From contig WHVY01000004.1 in assembly GCA_022266195.1 (NCBI GenBank), forward strand, positions 451,501 to 515,500: DNA of 64,000 bases, in the 5' to 3' direction. Made by a program: the position numbers and the translations under genes. Below the pieces are notes generated by a model, which worked only from the letters and a program-made list of their open reading frames with translations, searched no databases and was not told the origin of the DNA. This stretch comes from Tetranychus cinnabarinus. Taxonomy: Eukaryota > Arthropoda > Arachnida > Trombidiformes > Tetranychidae. Positions 50,401 to 61,800 of this stretch are shown here, one piece after another. The number at the start of each line of letters is the position of its first letter. Position 1 is the first letter of the stretch.

Positions 50401-52780
50401 TAAAACCACTCCAATAATAAGACGTTCATTAAAGTTGGCAACCTTTGTCCACATCCTTACCTTCACTATTGACACTTTCAAATAACACAACATTTTTCAC
50501 TTTCAATGATAATAGAGATGGTGATGATAATGATGATAATGATAATGTTGATTCGGAAAAGAAAAAGAAAGTGCAAAGAAGATTGACTTTCATCTTTACA
50601 GATTAATTGAATGGAATCACTTTAAGTGATAATCATTTTTAGTGTTGACAGTTTCCAAGTTAAAGTTTAGCTCCATGTTAAGCAGGAAAAAGCGAGCCAA
50701 AATTGGTAGAAAGTTTTGAAGAAAGAAATGAAAATTAAGAACAAAAAATCGTTGAAATTGGAAGGTTCAGTTAATATTCAGGAATTTTATTTCGATTTAT
50801 ATTTTCTCTTAATTCATTATTTCTTAATATTAAACTTTACTTCTTTCAAGATAAATCATTTGTTTATTAATCCAATTGATTTAGATGAAAATGCGAAAAG
50901 TCATTCTTTAATGTTTGTTAACTCGGACTGTTAGTTTTAAATGTCGATCTCGATGACAAAGTTCTGAGCGTTTCTGCATCACAATTGTTGAACTGGAAAG
51001 CCTTTAAAACTTTAACTAATCGACTTTTTCATCGCATCCTAATTCAAAGACTAATTTAAAAAGTAAATATTAAATTGGATAAACTGATTAATTTTGAGAA
51101 AAAGTCGATTATTCAACTCTTTATCTTGATCGTGATCATTTAAATAGTAATTTGTTTAAAACTTTAAATATCTTTTTGTCCTTTTTGGTCATTCCTTTAA
51201 CTCTTGAATCATGTAATCAGTAGAATCACAGGAAATGAAATAATTTCACCAGAATTTGAATAGAAAAATGAATTTGCTATTCTATTCATTTTTCATTATT
51301 ACCATCATTAGAGTCAAGTTTCTCTTTCATTCCTAATATCACTATTCAGTAAACTGAATAACTATTGAAACTAATGATAACACAACACATTGCACACTAT
51401 TACATTGCATTTAGTGGATCAGTCTATTATCATTGTAATATCATCATCACCATCATCACCATCATTATAAGGGACAAAAAAATGTACAACAATTTTCTTT
51501 CCATTCAATTGTGAACATTTAACCTATTCATTGGGTGAAAAAACACAAACACCATGAATGGTCAAGCAAGAAAAGTGTTTAACAAACATGTGTATTGGAG
51601 CAACGAACACAAAAAAGAGATGAAATAATGACGATAATAACAGGATCCTTTGCATATTTTCTCAGTTTCCTTATCCGGTCAGAGTTTCAGAATTGATAAC
51701 AGTCATAAAGCAATAATAATGTTACCTCAATGATGCTTATTTCATTATTATTGTCACTTTATATTGTTTGTGTTTGGTTTTTTTGCACTTTCACTCTCTG
51801 TGTGGATGAATAACAGAATCAAACAAAATAACATTACAATGAATGGAGAGAGACAATGATGATGATGATATTAACTGATTGTCTTCAACCTTCCGGTCAG
51901 GATTTCCGATCAGTTTTATAGGATTGACAACAAGAAACAAATGCAGTCACAAGACTTATTCCTTGTCATGTTCACTTTTCGCATCTTCATATTATCTCTT
52001 AAATCATGTCCATTATGCCTTTGGATAAGTGAAATTGTAGTGAAAATTATCAATTGATTATTTATTGTGACAATAAGAGAATCAAATACAAACTCGAAAA
52101 CAATTGAAATATTTGGAAACATTTATTTTCATTCTTTTCTTTATCAATTTATCATTGTTTGATCAATGTTCACTTTTCATGTTCGTCTTTCAATGATAAA
52201 TAAATGATTGAAATCTGTTATTAGCCGTCAAAACTATCAAAACTTACATCAATTGTTCAAGTAACGATAATACAAAATATTGTTTATTGTTAGCGTTATT
52301 TAAACATGAAAAAGTATTGCTTGCAAGTTTCGAAGTTGAGTTTGGAGGGGAAAAGTTTTTAGTTTTTCATCAACACAACTCAACGAAACGAATGAAAAGT
52401 TGAGGCTCAATTTGAAAATAATGTCCATCAGTCGTTAGGGTTGACGCATATGGAACGTATTGAAACAGGAGGTTTCATTATAAGTGTCTTTTAAAGTGTC
52501 GGGGAATTATTTTAGTATTAAAGACAAAAAATTCAAAAATTATTCTTCTTGTAATTAAAGCTTGAGAGATTTTAATTTCCGATTTCGTGATCGCAGGTGT
52601 TTTAAGGTAAAAAGCTACTCTAGATATTGAGAAAGTGGAGGGTAAATTGGAATGATTGCGTTGATTACTTGTCTCGAATATGGAAGACTTAACGTTTTTT
52701 TTCAATGTTAATTTTCGCTTTGAACTAACAATTTTTTGAGTCACGAAACTACGATCATAGTACTAAATGAAGGATATTGG
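47402..52780. other. Gene-free interval between the duplicated copies
   Basis: No conserved coding sequence is recognised. The interval includes arm B of the inverted duplicate (50256-50400) and many short GAT/CAT runs. The 88-codon minus frame at 52478-52744 is Lys/Ser-rich and unassigned. Confidence 0.4.
50256..50400 (+). repeat. Inverted duplicate arm B (partner at 45760-45902)
   Basis: Reverse-complement match to 45760-45902, as described for that arm. Outside the 145 bp only weak resemblance remains. Confidence 0.85.
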
Positions 52781-53460
52781 TTAAAACCTGACTTGTGATT
52801 CCATCTTGACATGCTTGATATGTCTTTGCTTCACCCAGTACTTTCTCATAACATGTATGCTTTCATTATCAATGGCTAACTCTCAAAAAGTTTTTGTCTT
52901 TGCAGCCACATGAGAGACTTACTTTCAGCATTTTCCAGTTTTGCTACTCCTTAACTGTACTATTAACTGACATTTTATCGAATCGCCTGATAATTTATTT
53001 TTTTACAAATACATGCCTTGTTTGTTAATTCTGAATAATCGACTGAAAAATTGGCCAATAACAATTCCTTGCTAAGGCTCCAGCTGATCTTCATCAAAGG
53101 AATATTCCATTTCTGGCTGTAAAGGAGAACCGAAGCGATATCGAAAACACATTCAAACATAACTTGAGTAACACATTTATGAGTTATCAATCAGTTGAAA
53201 AATGTAAATTGTCTCTGATAAAGCAAATATTTTCCCAAAATCGATTACATTATGTTCGTCTATATACAGCTGATAAAATCCAGGTTAAATGTCGCACCGG
53301 GTACTAACTTCAGTTCCATGGACAGAAATTTTGACCGCATTCTCCTCTGATTCAGTTTGAACACGAATTAGATGGAAAACTTGTTCACTATTTTTTGAAT
53401 CAAGGGTAACTCGCACAAAGAAATTATGTATGTAGACGTATATGGTGTACTTTAGCCATT
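52781..53460 (-). pseudogene. Decayed unassigned coding region
   Basis: Reading from high to low coordinates, protein-like sequence persists: HNFFVRVTLDSKNSEQVFHL and IRVQTESEENAVKISVHGTE, TAA, then PGFYQLYIDEHNVIDFGKIF, TAA, TGA, PLQPEMEYSFDEDQLEP, TAG, GIVIGQFFSRLFRINKQG. A second section reads KLENAESKSLMWLQRQKLFE and, after a frame change, ELAIDNESIHVMRKYWVKQR and HIKHVKMESQV before TAA at 52781-52783. The succession of consistent frames with stops is what a dead gene or old exons look like. I do not recognise the family. The TIR element at 53551 lies just upstream. Confidence 0.35.
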
Positions 53461-53550
53461 TCGAAGTTTTTTCTAGATATTGATACAATTTTGTGAGAGT
53501 TTGTCATTTATATTGCAATCATTTAATCATTTTTTTGTCAAAAAAATCTA

Positions 53551-53668
53551 CAGGGCTATTCAGCTATCTTTACCGATGTCAAACGGCTATATCTTGGCCT
53601 GTGATTGACCTTGAGGGGTCAGATTTTTTATAATTAAATTCCGCCGATACTTATTTGCTATATTTCAA
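53551..53668 (+). repeat. Left terminal inverted repeat
   Basis: 118 bp, exact reverse complement of 54373-54490. Confidence 0.95.
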
Positions 53669-53704
53669 AGTCAAGGTCATTCAAAGTCATTATTATTGAC
53701 ATCT

Positions 53705-54345
53705 TCTATAAGAATCGTCATTGTTTCGCGTTCTAATCAAAATGTTCAACCGATTCAGAACTTGATGACAGAATACAATTTTTGAAGGTATTTCAGTAAA
53801 CAACGGAATTACAAATCTCATTCCTCGGCATAATTGAAATTTAATAGCTTCTCTGAGAACGCATTGACTTTGGATCCATTAAAGTAAGCAGCAAGTGCTG
53901 TGCTTTTCGTCAAACCTGATACCATTGCAGTCAAATCTAACTGGATTCGACGAGAAAATGGTAGTCGCAAGGAATGAATGGTGGACAATTAATAAGGCAG
54001 TGAATAGGCAGGCATTTGAACATCAATTGTCCTTCATATTGCTCACGAGTTGGAATAGTAGACTGATAACAATGAGTTTAAGAAAACATCAACAAATGTA
54101 AAGTCTCTCATCAAGTCAACTTATCAAAGGCTAATGGGAAAGATGTAACATTAACCTTACCTGAATGTATTCCTCGATTTGTCCTCCATCGAATATTCCA
54201 ATCAAATGTGGGCCTAATCGTTTCTCTGAAATAATATAACTAATCAACGTTTCTTTTGTTCTTGATCTTTTTGATCTTGACCTTGATTTTTGAAAATTAT
54301 TATGCAACCTTCGGTTGACCTCTAATAGCGTTAGGAGCGATTTCC
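53705..54345 (-). pseudogene. Choline/ethanolamine kinase-like gene fragment captured in the TIR element
   Basis: On the minus strand three sections follow the order of a choline kinase. Section a (about 54345-54161) ends ETLISYIISEKRLGPHLIGI-FDGGQIEEYIQ, the family's SE-RLGP-L-G-F-GG--EEYI block, followed by a consensus donor GTAAGG. A 98-bp intron (54160-54063) ends in TTATCAG, and section b (54062-53937) continues in phase with STIPTREQYEGQLMFK and IHCL, ending at a TAG. Section c (53878-53705) reads WIQSQCVLREAIKFQ and IPSKIVFCHQVLNRLNILIR, the Brenner/kinase block that is normally VFCHNDL---NIL. The catalytic Asp and Asn are lost (HND is HQV here), and sections b and c are separated by stops. 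Introns are retained, so capture was from genomic DNA. The fragment is dead as an enzyme. Confidence 0.75.
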
Positions 54346-54372
54346 GACAAATGACCTTGAATGACATTGACC

Positions 54373-54490
54373 TTGAAATATAGCAAATAAGTATCGGCGG
54401 AATTTAATTATAAAAAATCTGACCCCTCAAGGTCAATCACAGGCCAAGATATAGCCGTTTGACATCGGTAAAGATAGCTGAATAGCCCTG
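54373..54490 (-). repeat. Right terminal inverted repeat
   Basis: 118 bp, exact reverse complement of 53551-53668. Confidence 0.95.
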
Positions 54491-54492
54491 TA

Positions 54493-55289
54493 TTAGAAAC
54501 TAACAAAGTTTTGCAATGTTTGATTTTTTTGTCACATTTGCCTTCCCCTGGTCAGTTATGCCTTTGTTCATTAAATACTCTTCCAATCAATGATGGACTC
54601 AAGATATTTCAATGTGTAAACTTGCATAAACCTCTTCTAATACAAGTTTATTTCTTATCTATCCATATTAGCTATTTATCGAAGAGGTTTTCATCTTAAA
54701 ATGGATAAAGAAGCAATCATTACTTGACCTTTGGAGGATTGCCGAAGGCACCAAAGCTGAAACAATAACATTTAATCAAGCCTGAATAAATTCGCCAACA
54801 AAAACAAGAAACAGAACAAAGCAAAAAATTCAAGTATTATCATTGAATATAACCATCATTATATATGATCGTGTATTATCACTTTATATGAAAATGGATT
54901 TTTGCATTACCTGACTCTCTTTGAAAAAAAATTGAAGCTAACAGTTTGAAAAAAACCACTGAATTCAGCAAATGACTTGAAAATAGGAAACGAAGTTATT
55001 TTTTGTCTTCATGAAGAAAAAAAATGATAAGTTTGCCATAAACTTGCCATTGCTCAAGTATTTTGTCCAAATAGCGGCAACAGTTTCTTCACCTTGATCT
55101 CCATTCAATCAATGACTTTTTTTGCGCAGTGTGCATGTTCACGTTGAACCTACTTCCAACTACCCTGTAACCTGAAAAAGTCCTATATCAGCTTTCATCG
55201 AATCAATGAGACGCAAAATAAAATTTTTTATCCAAATACTAAAAATTGATATCCAAGATGAACCAATACTCAACATTTAAAACAAATTT
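54493..55289. other. Non-coding interval right of the TIR element
   Basis: Short frames only; no recognised gene. Confidence 0.35.
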
Positions 55290-57490
55290 TGCCACGAAAT
55301 TGACATTCTACAAACAATTGCCAATAGAAAGCCAAAGAATTGAATCGATAAAATTGATAACCAAAATAGCATGTTTTTTCCTGTCCATCATGACTCTCTT
55401 CATTTCATCTTTCAATCATTTCTCCAGTAATTAAAGATTCGCCTGTTTCATGTGTTCAATTGAAATCATTGTTAAATCGAGTTACTCTCTACGCTCAATT
55501 AACCCACTTTGCAGCACCAAAAGTTATCCAATGTTTTGTTTTTTTCCTCTTCTTCTTCTTCTCTTTCATCTCTCATCATCTCAGGTTTAAATACAAAACC
55601 TTTTGAGTAAATAATAATACAATATTAACAATGGTTCAACCAGGTAACCAAGCCTGTAATAATTGTAACAGGCTGAAGAAAGAAAACAAAACTCAACAAA
55701 AATGAATAACAAGGAAAGGCAATGTTTCGCTCTTTTATCAGTTTGGACTTTTGTTGTTTGATTATTATTTTATTACAGCATTTCATTACTCTGCTTGGTT
55801 GATGTTGTTGTTAATGTTATTGATGCTTATTGTGCTTTAAAAAAAGTTGCACCAACAATGATAATACAAAGACAATAAAAAGACATTTAAAAAGGTAACA
55901 TTTAGTGCAAGTTAAACAACAAATTGTTACCTTTACCTTTGGGTTGCGATAAAGAGAGTAAAATTGGTTCATTTCAAGTCCAATCGCAATTCAAATTGAT
56001 AACCTTGTTTGATTAAGGTGCAAAAACATTTGATTATTTGAACAAACAGATTGTTGGAACAACAAAATTAAAGGAAATTGACTTGAAATAATACAATTGG
56101 GACCTTGTTTCATCAACATTTAAATTTCATTCTCTTTCTGTTTCAATGAATTTTCAGTCAAATTAATTGAATGATTAATTAGATTTACATTTTGGTGAAA
56201 AAATTGTCTTCTTTGCTTTCAATGTTTGATTTTGATTCGTTTCTTTCATTCATTGATTCCAATGAAAAGAAGGACAAAAATCTCATTCATCAGTCAATTT
56301 ATTCAATGGAAACGGTTTAATCATTTCAATGGACATCATGAAATATTATTCAATAAACTATCAATTAGTAAACAATAAAAGCAACATTTTTCAACTGTTT
56401 ATCCTCACAATGAACACTTGAAGTTAAACATTTTATTATCACTTTGGTTGACTTGTAATTAAATAGGAATCAAAGTGATTGTTTGATTCTTAATTGTTCA
56501 ATTTGAAGGTTGATTAAGATTGATTGGTGAGAGTACAAAAAGTAAAGTAAAAATAAGTTTGCACTTTCTTCATTCCAATCATTAGCTAATTACTATTATC
56601 ATCTAAACTTGAATTGCTTCTGTTGTTCAGTTTATTGTTGATTAAACTAGATAACAATTACTAAACAAACTGGATTCCAATGAATGAATTCACTAATCAG
56701 TGTAACAATCAAAGGAAACAATTGGAAAGGCAAAATAAAGAAAAGAAAAGTTGATTAGAAAAAGAAAGCGAAATTCAATTAAGACTGAATTGTGAATCAA
56801 TTGATTACAAAAAGATGTCTCTACTTGAATCAGTCAAGACTGTTGAGATTAAAGTCTTATGCAGATAAAGTATGAATCTGTTTCAATGAACTTCCAAGTC
56901 AAAGTTTCGCGATTAAAATGACAATTTAGAGATTGTTTTCATTTTTTGATTCTTTATAATTACCATTAGAATTAGTTTTTGTTTCTTTTAAAATTCCAAT
57001 TATTTACTAAATTGCAATAAATATTAACATGCAATGGATGAATGAGCAAAGATATCAAATCATAAGACAGATTAATAGGTGGATAGATAGGTTGATAAAG
57101 GTGATTGGGTACAATGAATGAAAGAAAAGGATTGGAACATTGTTAGTCGGTAAAGTAAAGTGAACATTTTTCGAGCTTCCAATTAAACAAAAACCTTTTC
57201 TATTGAAATGTTGTGTTCGATAAACTGCTCTTCATCATTGGGATTCACTGATTCTTTGTACCATTGTTTGTAACATAATATTAGATCGCATTTTCAGATG
57301 ACTCGGAGTTGTTTGTTGAACCAATTGAATCGTTGATTTGTTGATTAACGGATAATCCTGAAGCAAATGGTTGCTTCAAAAACGAATTGGTAAAATATTG
57401 TGAATAAAATCCAAGTAAATGTGAGGCTGGAAACGGAGGCATGAACCTTGGAACACTGTTTATTGATCCATTTCCAGAGGCAACTGCTGC
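55290..57490. repeat. Segmental duplicate, source-like copy (SoxB 3' flank; partner 45919-47391)
   Basis: This is the longer and presumably ancestral copy, because it is contiguous with the intact SoxB gene. It contains two blocks absent from the partner: 55624-56097 and about 56843-57038. The decamer ATAATACAAT is present at both ends of the first block (55614-55623 and 56088-56097). Confidence 0.9.
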
Positions 57491-58868
57491 GGCCGCTGCA
57501 GCGGCTGCTGCTGCTGCTGATGCTGAGGCAGCTCGATGAGCATCTGAAGATGAATTGTGATTCGATGAGGTTGAAGAGGTTGGTGACTGTGAGGGTGGTG
57601 AAGGAGGTAAATTGGGTGCTGAAGGATTGTGTAGTTGGTTTGCGTGGTGTGATTGGTGAAGGTGCAGGGAATGAGAGAAAGATCGATGGAAACCGAGAAG
57701 ATCAAGAGGTGCTTGTAAGTATGGCATTGGACAGGGTTGTTTGGTCATCATGGGCTTTGGTTTACGACGAGGTTTATACTTGTAGTCGGGATATTGCTTC
57801 ATGTGAAGGGCACGTAAGTGTTTTGCCTCTTCAATGAAAGGTCTTTTCTCGTTCTCATTTAGATGTTTCCATTTGGTTCCAAGACGCTTCGATATCTCAG
57901 AGTTGTGCATCTTTGGATTTTCGAGGGCAATACGACGACGCTGTGCTCGTGACCAAACCATGAATGCATTCATTGGTCTTTTAACTCGATCATATTCCTT
58001 CTTGGACAGGGTTGAAGATGAATTATCAGATGAATGACTTGACATGGTTGCATTGGGTGAACAATGAATCCCTGAATTACCACTATTGGTTGAATTATTG
58101 TTATTATTAACACTGTTAACGAGTTCAGGTGAACTGTGGTTAGAGTCATCGTCATGATGATTAACGATATTGCTTGAGTTTGTTGATTTATTGTTATTGG
58201 AGTTGTGATGGTTTGAAGAGGATGATGATGAGGATGAAGAAGAAGAAGATGAAGTTGATGTCGGTGTTGATGTTGGTGTTGGTGGCATAATGTTCAATGC
58301 GGCCGCTGCGGCTGCAGCAGCTGCATGATATGCAGAAGCATGATGATGAGATGCGTAAGATCCTAAGACAAAATTGAAACAATTTAGTAAACATTAAAAT
58401 AACAAACTAACATCTGAAATGATCTTAAATTGAATCTTAAGACTAATCATGAAATGAAAAGATTGAAAGTAATCTTAACTTAAAACGATTAAATATTTCT
58501 CGAATGTTTAATTTGGTAAAATTGTCTAAAAAATGAAAAGTTTTAATACCTTGAGATGTTGGTGAAGTGACTGGAGATGATGATGAAGTTGGAGCCATGT
58601 GAAGGTTCGTAAATGAATGGTGATGCGTTGCGGTTGGTGTGACTACGGTTGAAGAGGATGAAGATGGTGGTGGTGGAGGTCCAATGGTGTACAGGTTTGG
58701 AAAGGTGTGATGATGAGAGTGTAAAGATGGGTAAAGTGAATGATGAGATGCAAATGCTTTAAGATCAGCAACATGATGACCAGGTAGGTGAGGATGATGA
58801 TCCATTGGACTGTAGGTTGGAGGACCGCTCAACGCAAATGGATTGTATTCCCGTTCAACAGCGGCCAT
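57281..58868 (-). CDS. SoxB: SoxB-group HMG-box transcription factor, two exons
   Basis: Exon 1 (58868-58550) and exon 2 (58362-57281) join through a 187-bp GT-AG intron (58549-58363) to give 466 aa; an in-frame TGA about 50 nt upstream supports the start. The HMG box spans about 231-309 and reads DRVKRPMNAFMVWSRAQRRR and PKMHNSEISKRLGTKWKHLN, with the SoxB-type end PDYKYKPRRKPK; the N-terminal RPMNAFMVW is the Sox signature that bends DNA in the minor groove. Group B proteins control neural and segmental patterning. The B2 (Sox21/Dichaete-like) versus B1 choice cannot be made here. The rest is low-complexity: His- and Pro-rich N-terminus, poly-Ala (120-128), a Ser run (about 145-155), Asn runs and a second poly-Ala near 395. 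The poly-Ala codons form GC-rich islands with NotI-like GCGGCCGC cores. An intron upstream of the HMG box is unusual for SoxB genes, which are often intronless. Confidence 0.93.
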
Positions 58869-61800
58869 GTTAACAAATTCACCGAGTTCAAGATGAATGT
58901 TTGAAAACAGTCAATGGCGATGAAAATGGTTGAAGCAAACAAAAAGTAAACAAGAAAAAGGCCAAAAAAGTTGAAATAAAGCGCACTAACACGGCAAGTC
59001 AACAGAAATGAAATTTTAAAAAATGAAACAACAAAATTAACAGCAACAACAACGGCAATAAAAGGATGAAAAAACAAACAAAATAACTTTAAATGAATGA
59101 CCAATAAACTGATGAATGAAAAGGTAACAAAAAGATTTTCCTTTTTTCACTCTCAAACTGTAAACACGAAAATTGTCAGATACTAAGCATAGTGTTTGGT
59201 GTGAAGATGGTTATGAGCAGATTTCAAGATTGGCGTAAAATGCTTGTGATACTTGTGAAGATGGCGTTTAGATGAGGTTAACCCAGAGACTGATGGAAGA
59301 GAAGGAAGAAGAAGAAAAAAACTGTAACTGTAATAATGAGACTGAGAGAGCAAAAAGGCAACAACAAACAAGTTTTTTGCTTCTTTTGCGTGAATAGCTT
59401 TTGTTGTCGGTAAACCTCTCAAGTAGGATGTAACCTAACCTTACCTTTTTACTGTATCTGTTTGTTTGCAGTGAACATGAGAAACAGCAAAAAGTTGTTG
59501 ACAGAAAAAACAAACCTAAAGAAATAGGAGGAACCATTCCAATGGAATCCATCCAATAAGGTAAAAGAGGAGATTCTTTGAGGTGGAGTTTCTCTTCCTC
59601 ATCATCATCACAATAATATTTGGCTTTTGCCTTTTCTTCCAACTTTTATCTTCTTTCTTCTCTTTTCTTTTTTCGCCTTCTTCTTCTTCTCCTTTTTGGT
59701 TAAACAACTGAATCTTGGAATCAAGATTTCTTTTTCTTTTCTCATTCCTTTTTGTATTCCTAAGTGTCTGTTTATCTGTTGATATGGTCATATATATTTG
59801 TTTGTGGTAATCTAACAATTCATTCAATTCTTCACTTTCGATAATAGCCTCGAGAAAATGAAATCATTGAGTAATTTATTTTCATCACCAAAAAGTTTTA
59901 CCTGCAACTTTGCCTTCTCGCGTCAATCAATGACTTTTTTTTCGATTCTCGGGAAAAGATGAAAAAAGTTGCATTATTTCATACTTTTGCGCCTTTTCAG
60001 TTGAATTCATCTTTGCTGATTTCATGATAACTGTCAATGTTTCCGGTAATCATCAGTATTCAGTCAACCAATTGATATATTATTCCATTAACTGAGAGCA
60101 GAAAATGTTGTCAAAAGGTTTACAATTATTGTCGACTTAAAAGGCAATGAATCGATTGCAACCATTTATTGATATCAATTGCAATTATGTGAACATGTTA
60201 ATTCAATTAGATTTGCAATTAACGCACAAATCGACATTTTTATCGGCATTTGCTTCGGTCCTTTAATGAGACAAAGTCTAATGATTTTCATGGAATATTC
60301 ATGTTCTTTATTGGAGATAATTTTTTGGAAAATATTCCGATTCTGATCGCGATTATTGTAAACAGTAATTGAGAGCAACTATTATAATATTTTGTTTGTT
60401 TGGTTGTTTCATTGTAAAGATTATGAAAGGAAAGAAAGTGAAGAAAGAAAGATTCGGATGCTCTTAAAGACTCTAAATGAAGAGTCAATATTATCACAAA
60501 GAGTAAGATGATGATGACAATGATGAGGCTGAAGATGAAAACTGTCAAAGACAGTGAATGATAAAGCTTAAGGCCAAGTACAAATAGAGAAGAAAATAAG
60601 AGAAATTGTTGTTAATCTGAAAAGAAAAAAGTTGCTATTTAAAAGATGATAATAAGCTATTATTGTGTTTCTATCTTTTCTCATTGTAACTCATATTCTT
60701 CTCATCATCATCAACATCATCATTCTCATCATTATCATCGAAATGTTGATCATTAATTTCTTAAGAAAAGCTCAACAAAAAGAAGAAATCTTTTTCTTTC
60801 TCTCCTTATTTACTGTTAACCACCAAAACACAATGAAATACAAAAAGTTGCATCAACAATGAATCTCAGGATTGAATAGGAGAGAAGGAAAGATTTTATT
60901 TCTGTTCAGTTGCAAATGAATTTTGATCAAATTGACTCAAGATGCTTAGAAACGTTGAAATCGAAAAGTTGATTAAGAAAAATAGAAAAATGTTTTCAAT
61001 TAAATGTTCAAGCCAATAGACTTTTGAATTTTGATGCTTTAGATATTCACCCAATAGTTATGATAGTTTTACATTTTGGTTTTACATCTTTCGATTTTTA
61101 AAACGCAATTTTTCTAATCGAGATGGAGATCAAAGATGGACAAGTGTATTTATGATTAACCAAGTAAACCATCAATAGTTATCAATCTTAATTTTACAGT
61201 AATTTCAGTTTCGATATGAGGCTAGACCTATTTATTATATCAACTATTTGAGTTCATTAATGATATTAATAAATAACTTTTCTGTTTCGTTAACATCTTG
61301 CATCTGACGAAAGCTAAATAGACTTACAAGTCGATTCAAGATCACTAGGAATTTTTTTCTTTGAATTCTACTCTAATTACTGAATGAGGTTCTCATTAGA
61401 AAACTCAAAAAGTCGTTTCTATGAAAGTCGCAAGAAAATTTGAAAAAACAGAAAAAAATGATGAAAAATCCTTGGATTTGAACGAAATGAAAATGTGAAC
61501 AGAAAAGAAGCAAAATAATCGTCGCTCCTTCGAATAATCGAACTTCTGAACATACATTTATTTACCTTAATTGACTGAAAGGCCATTTATCGTTATCATT
61601 GTTGGAAGAAAAACACTTGTGATTTTTTCCATCGACTTTAATTTGTTTGGAGATTTTATTGGAAAATAAATGAATAATTAATTTATCAGTAAATAAAGGA
61701 AGAGTGTCAATGATATAATAATGGATTGAATTTTTGTATTGAAATGCAGTTTTTAAGTCTATTATAATATTAGTTTTTGTTGAGTTTGCTTCAGCAAATG

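Larger units (their letters stand above)
53551..54490. mobile_element. 940-bp non-autonomous TIR transposon carrying a captured gene fragment
   Basis: The ends are perfect inverted repeats of 118 bp (53551-53668 and 54373-54490), beginning CAGGGCTATTCAGCTATCTT, with an imperfect extension of about 24 bp. TA flanks both sides (53549-53550 and 54491-54492), the target duplication of Tc1/mariner-like elements. No transposase is encoded. The interior is a gene fragment (next entry). Perfect TIR identity indicates recent activity or homogenisation. The superfamily assignment rests only on the TA flank. Confidence 0.9.

Noticed and set aside
53895..54101. Plus-strand 68-codon frame inside the TIR element as a transposase
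   Set aside because: Antisense to the choline-kinase-like section b; no DDE/D or HTH features.
57448..58394. Other-frame open reading frames across SoxB exons
   Set aside because: Shadows of His/Gln/Ser codon repeats in SoxB.
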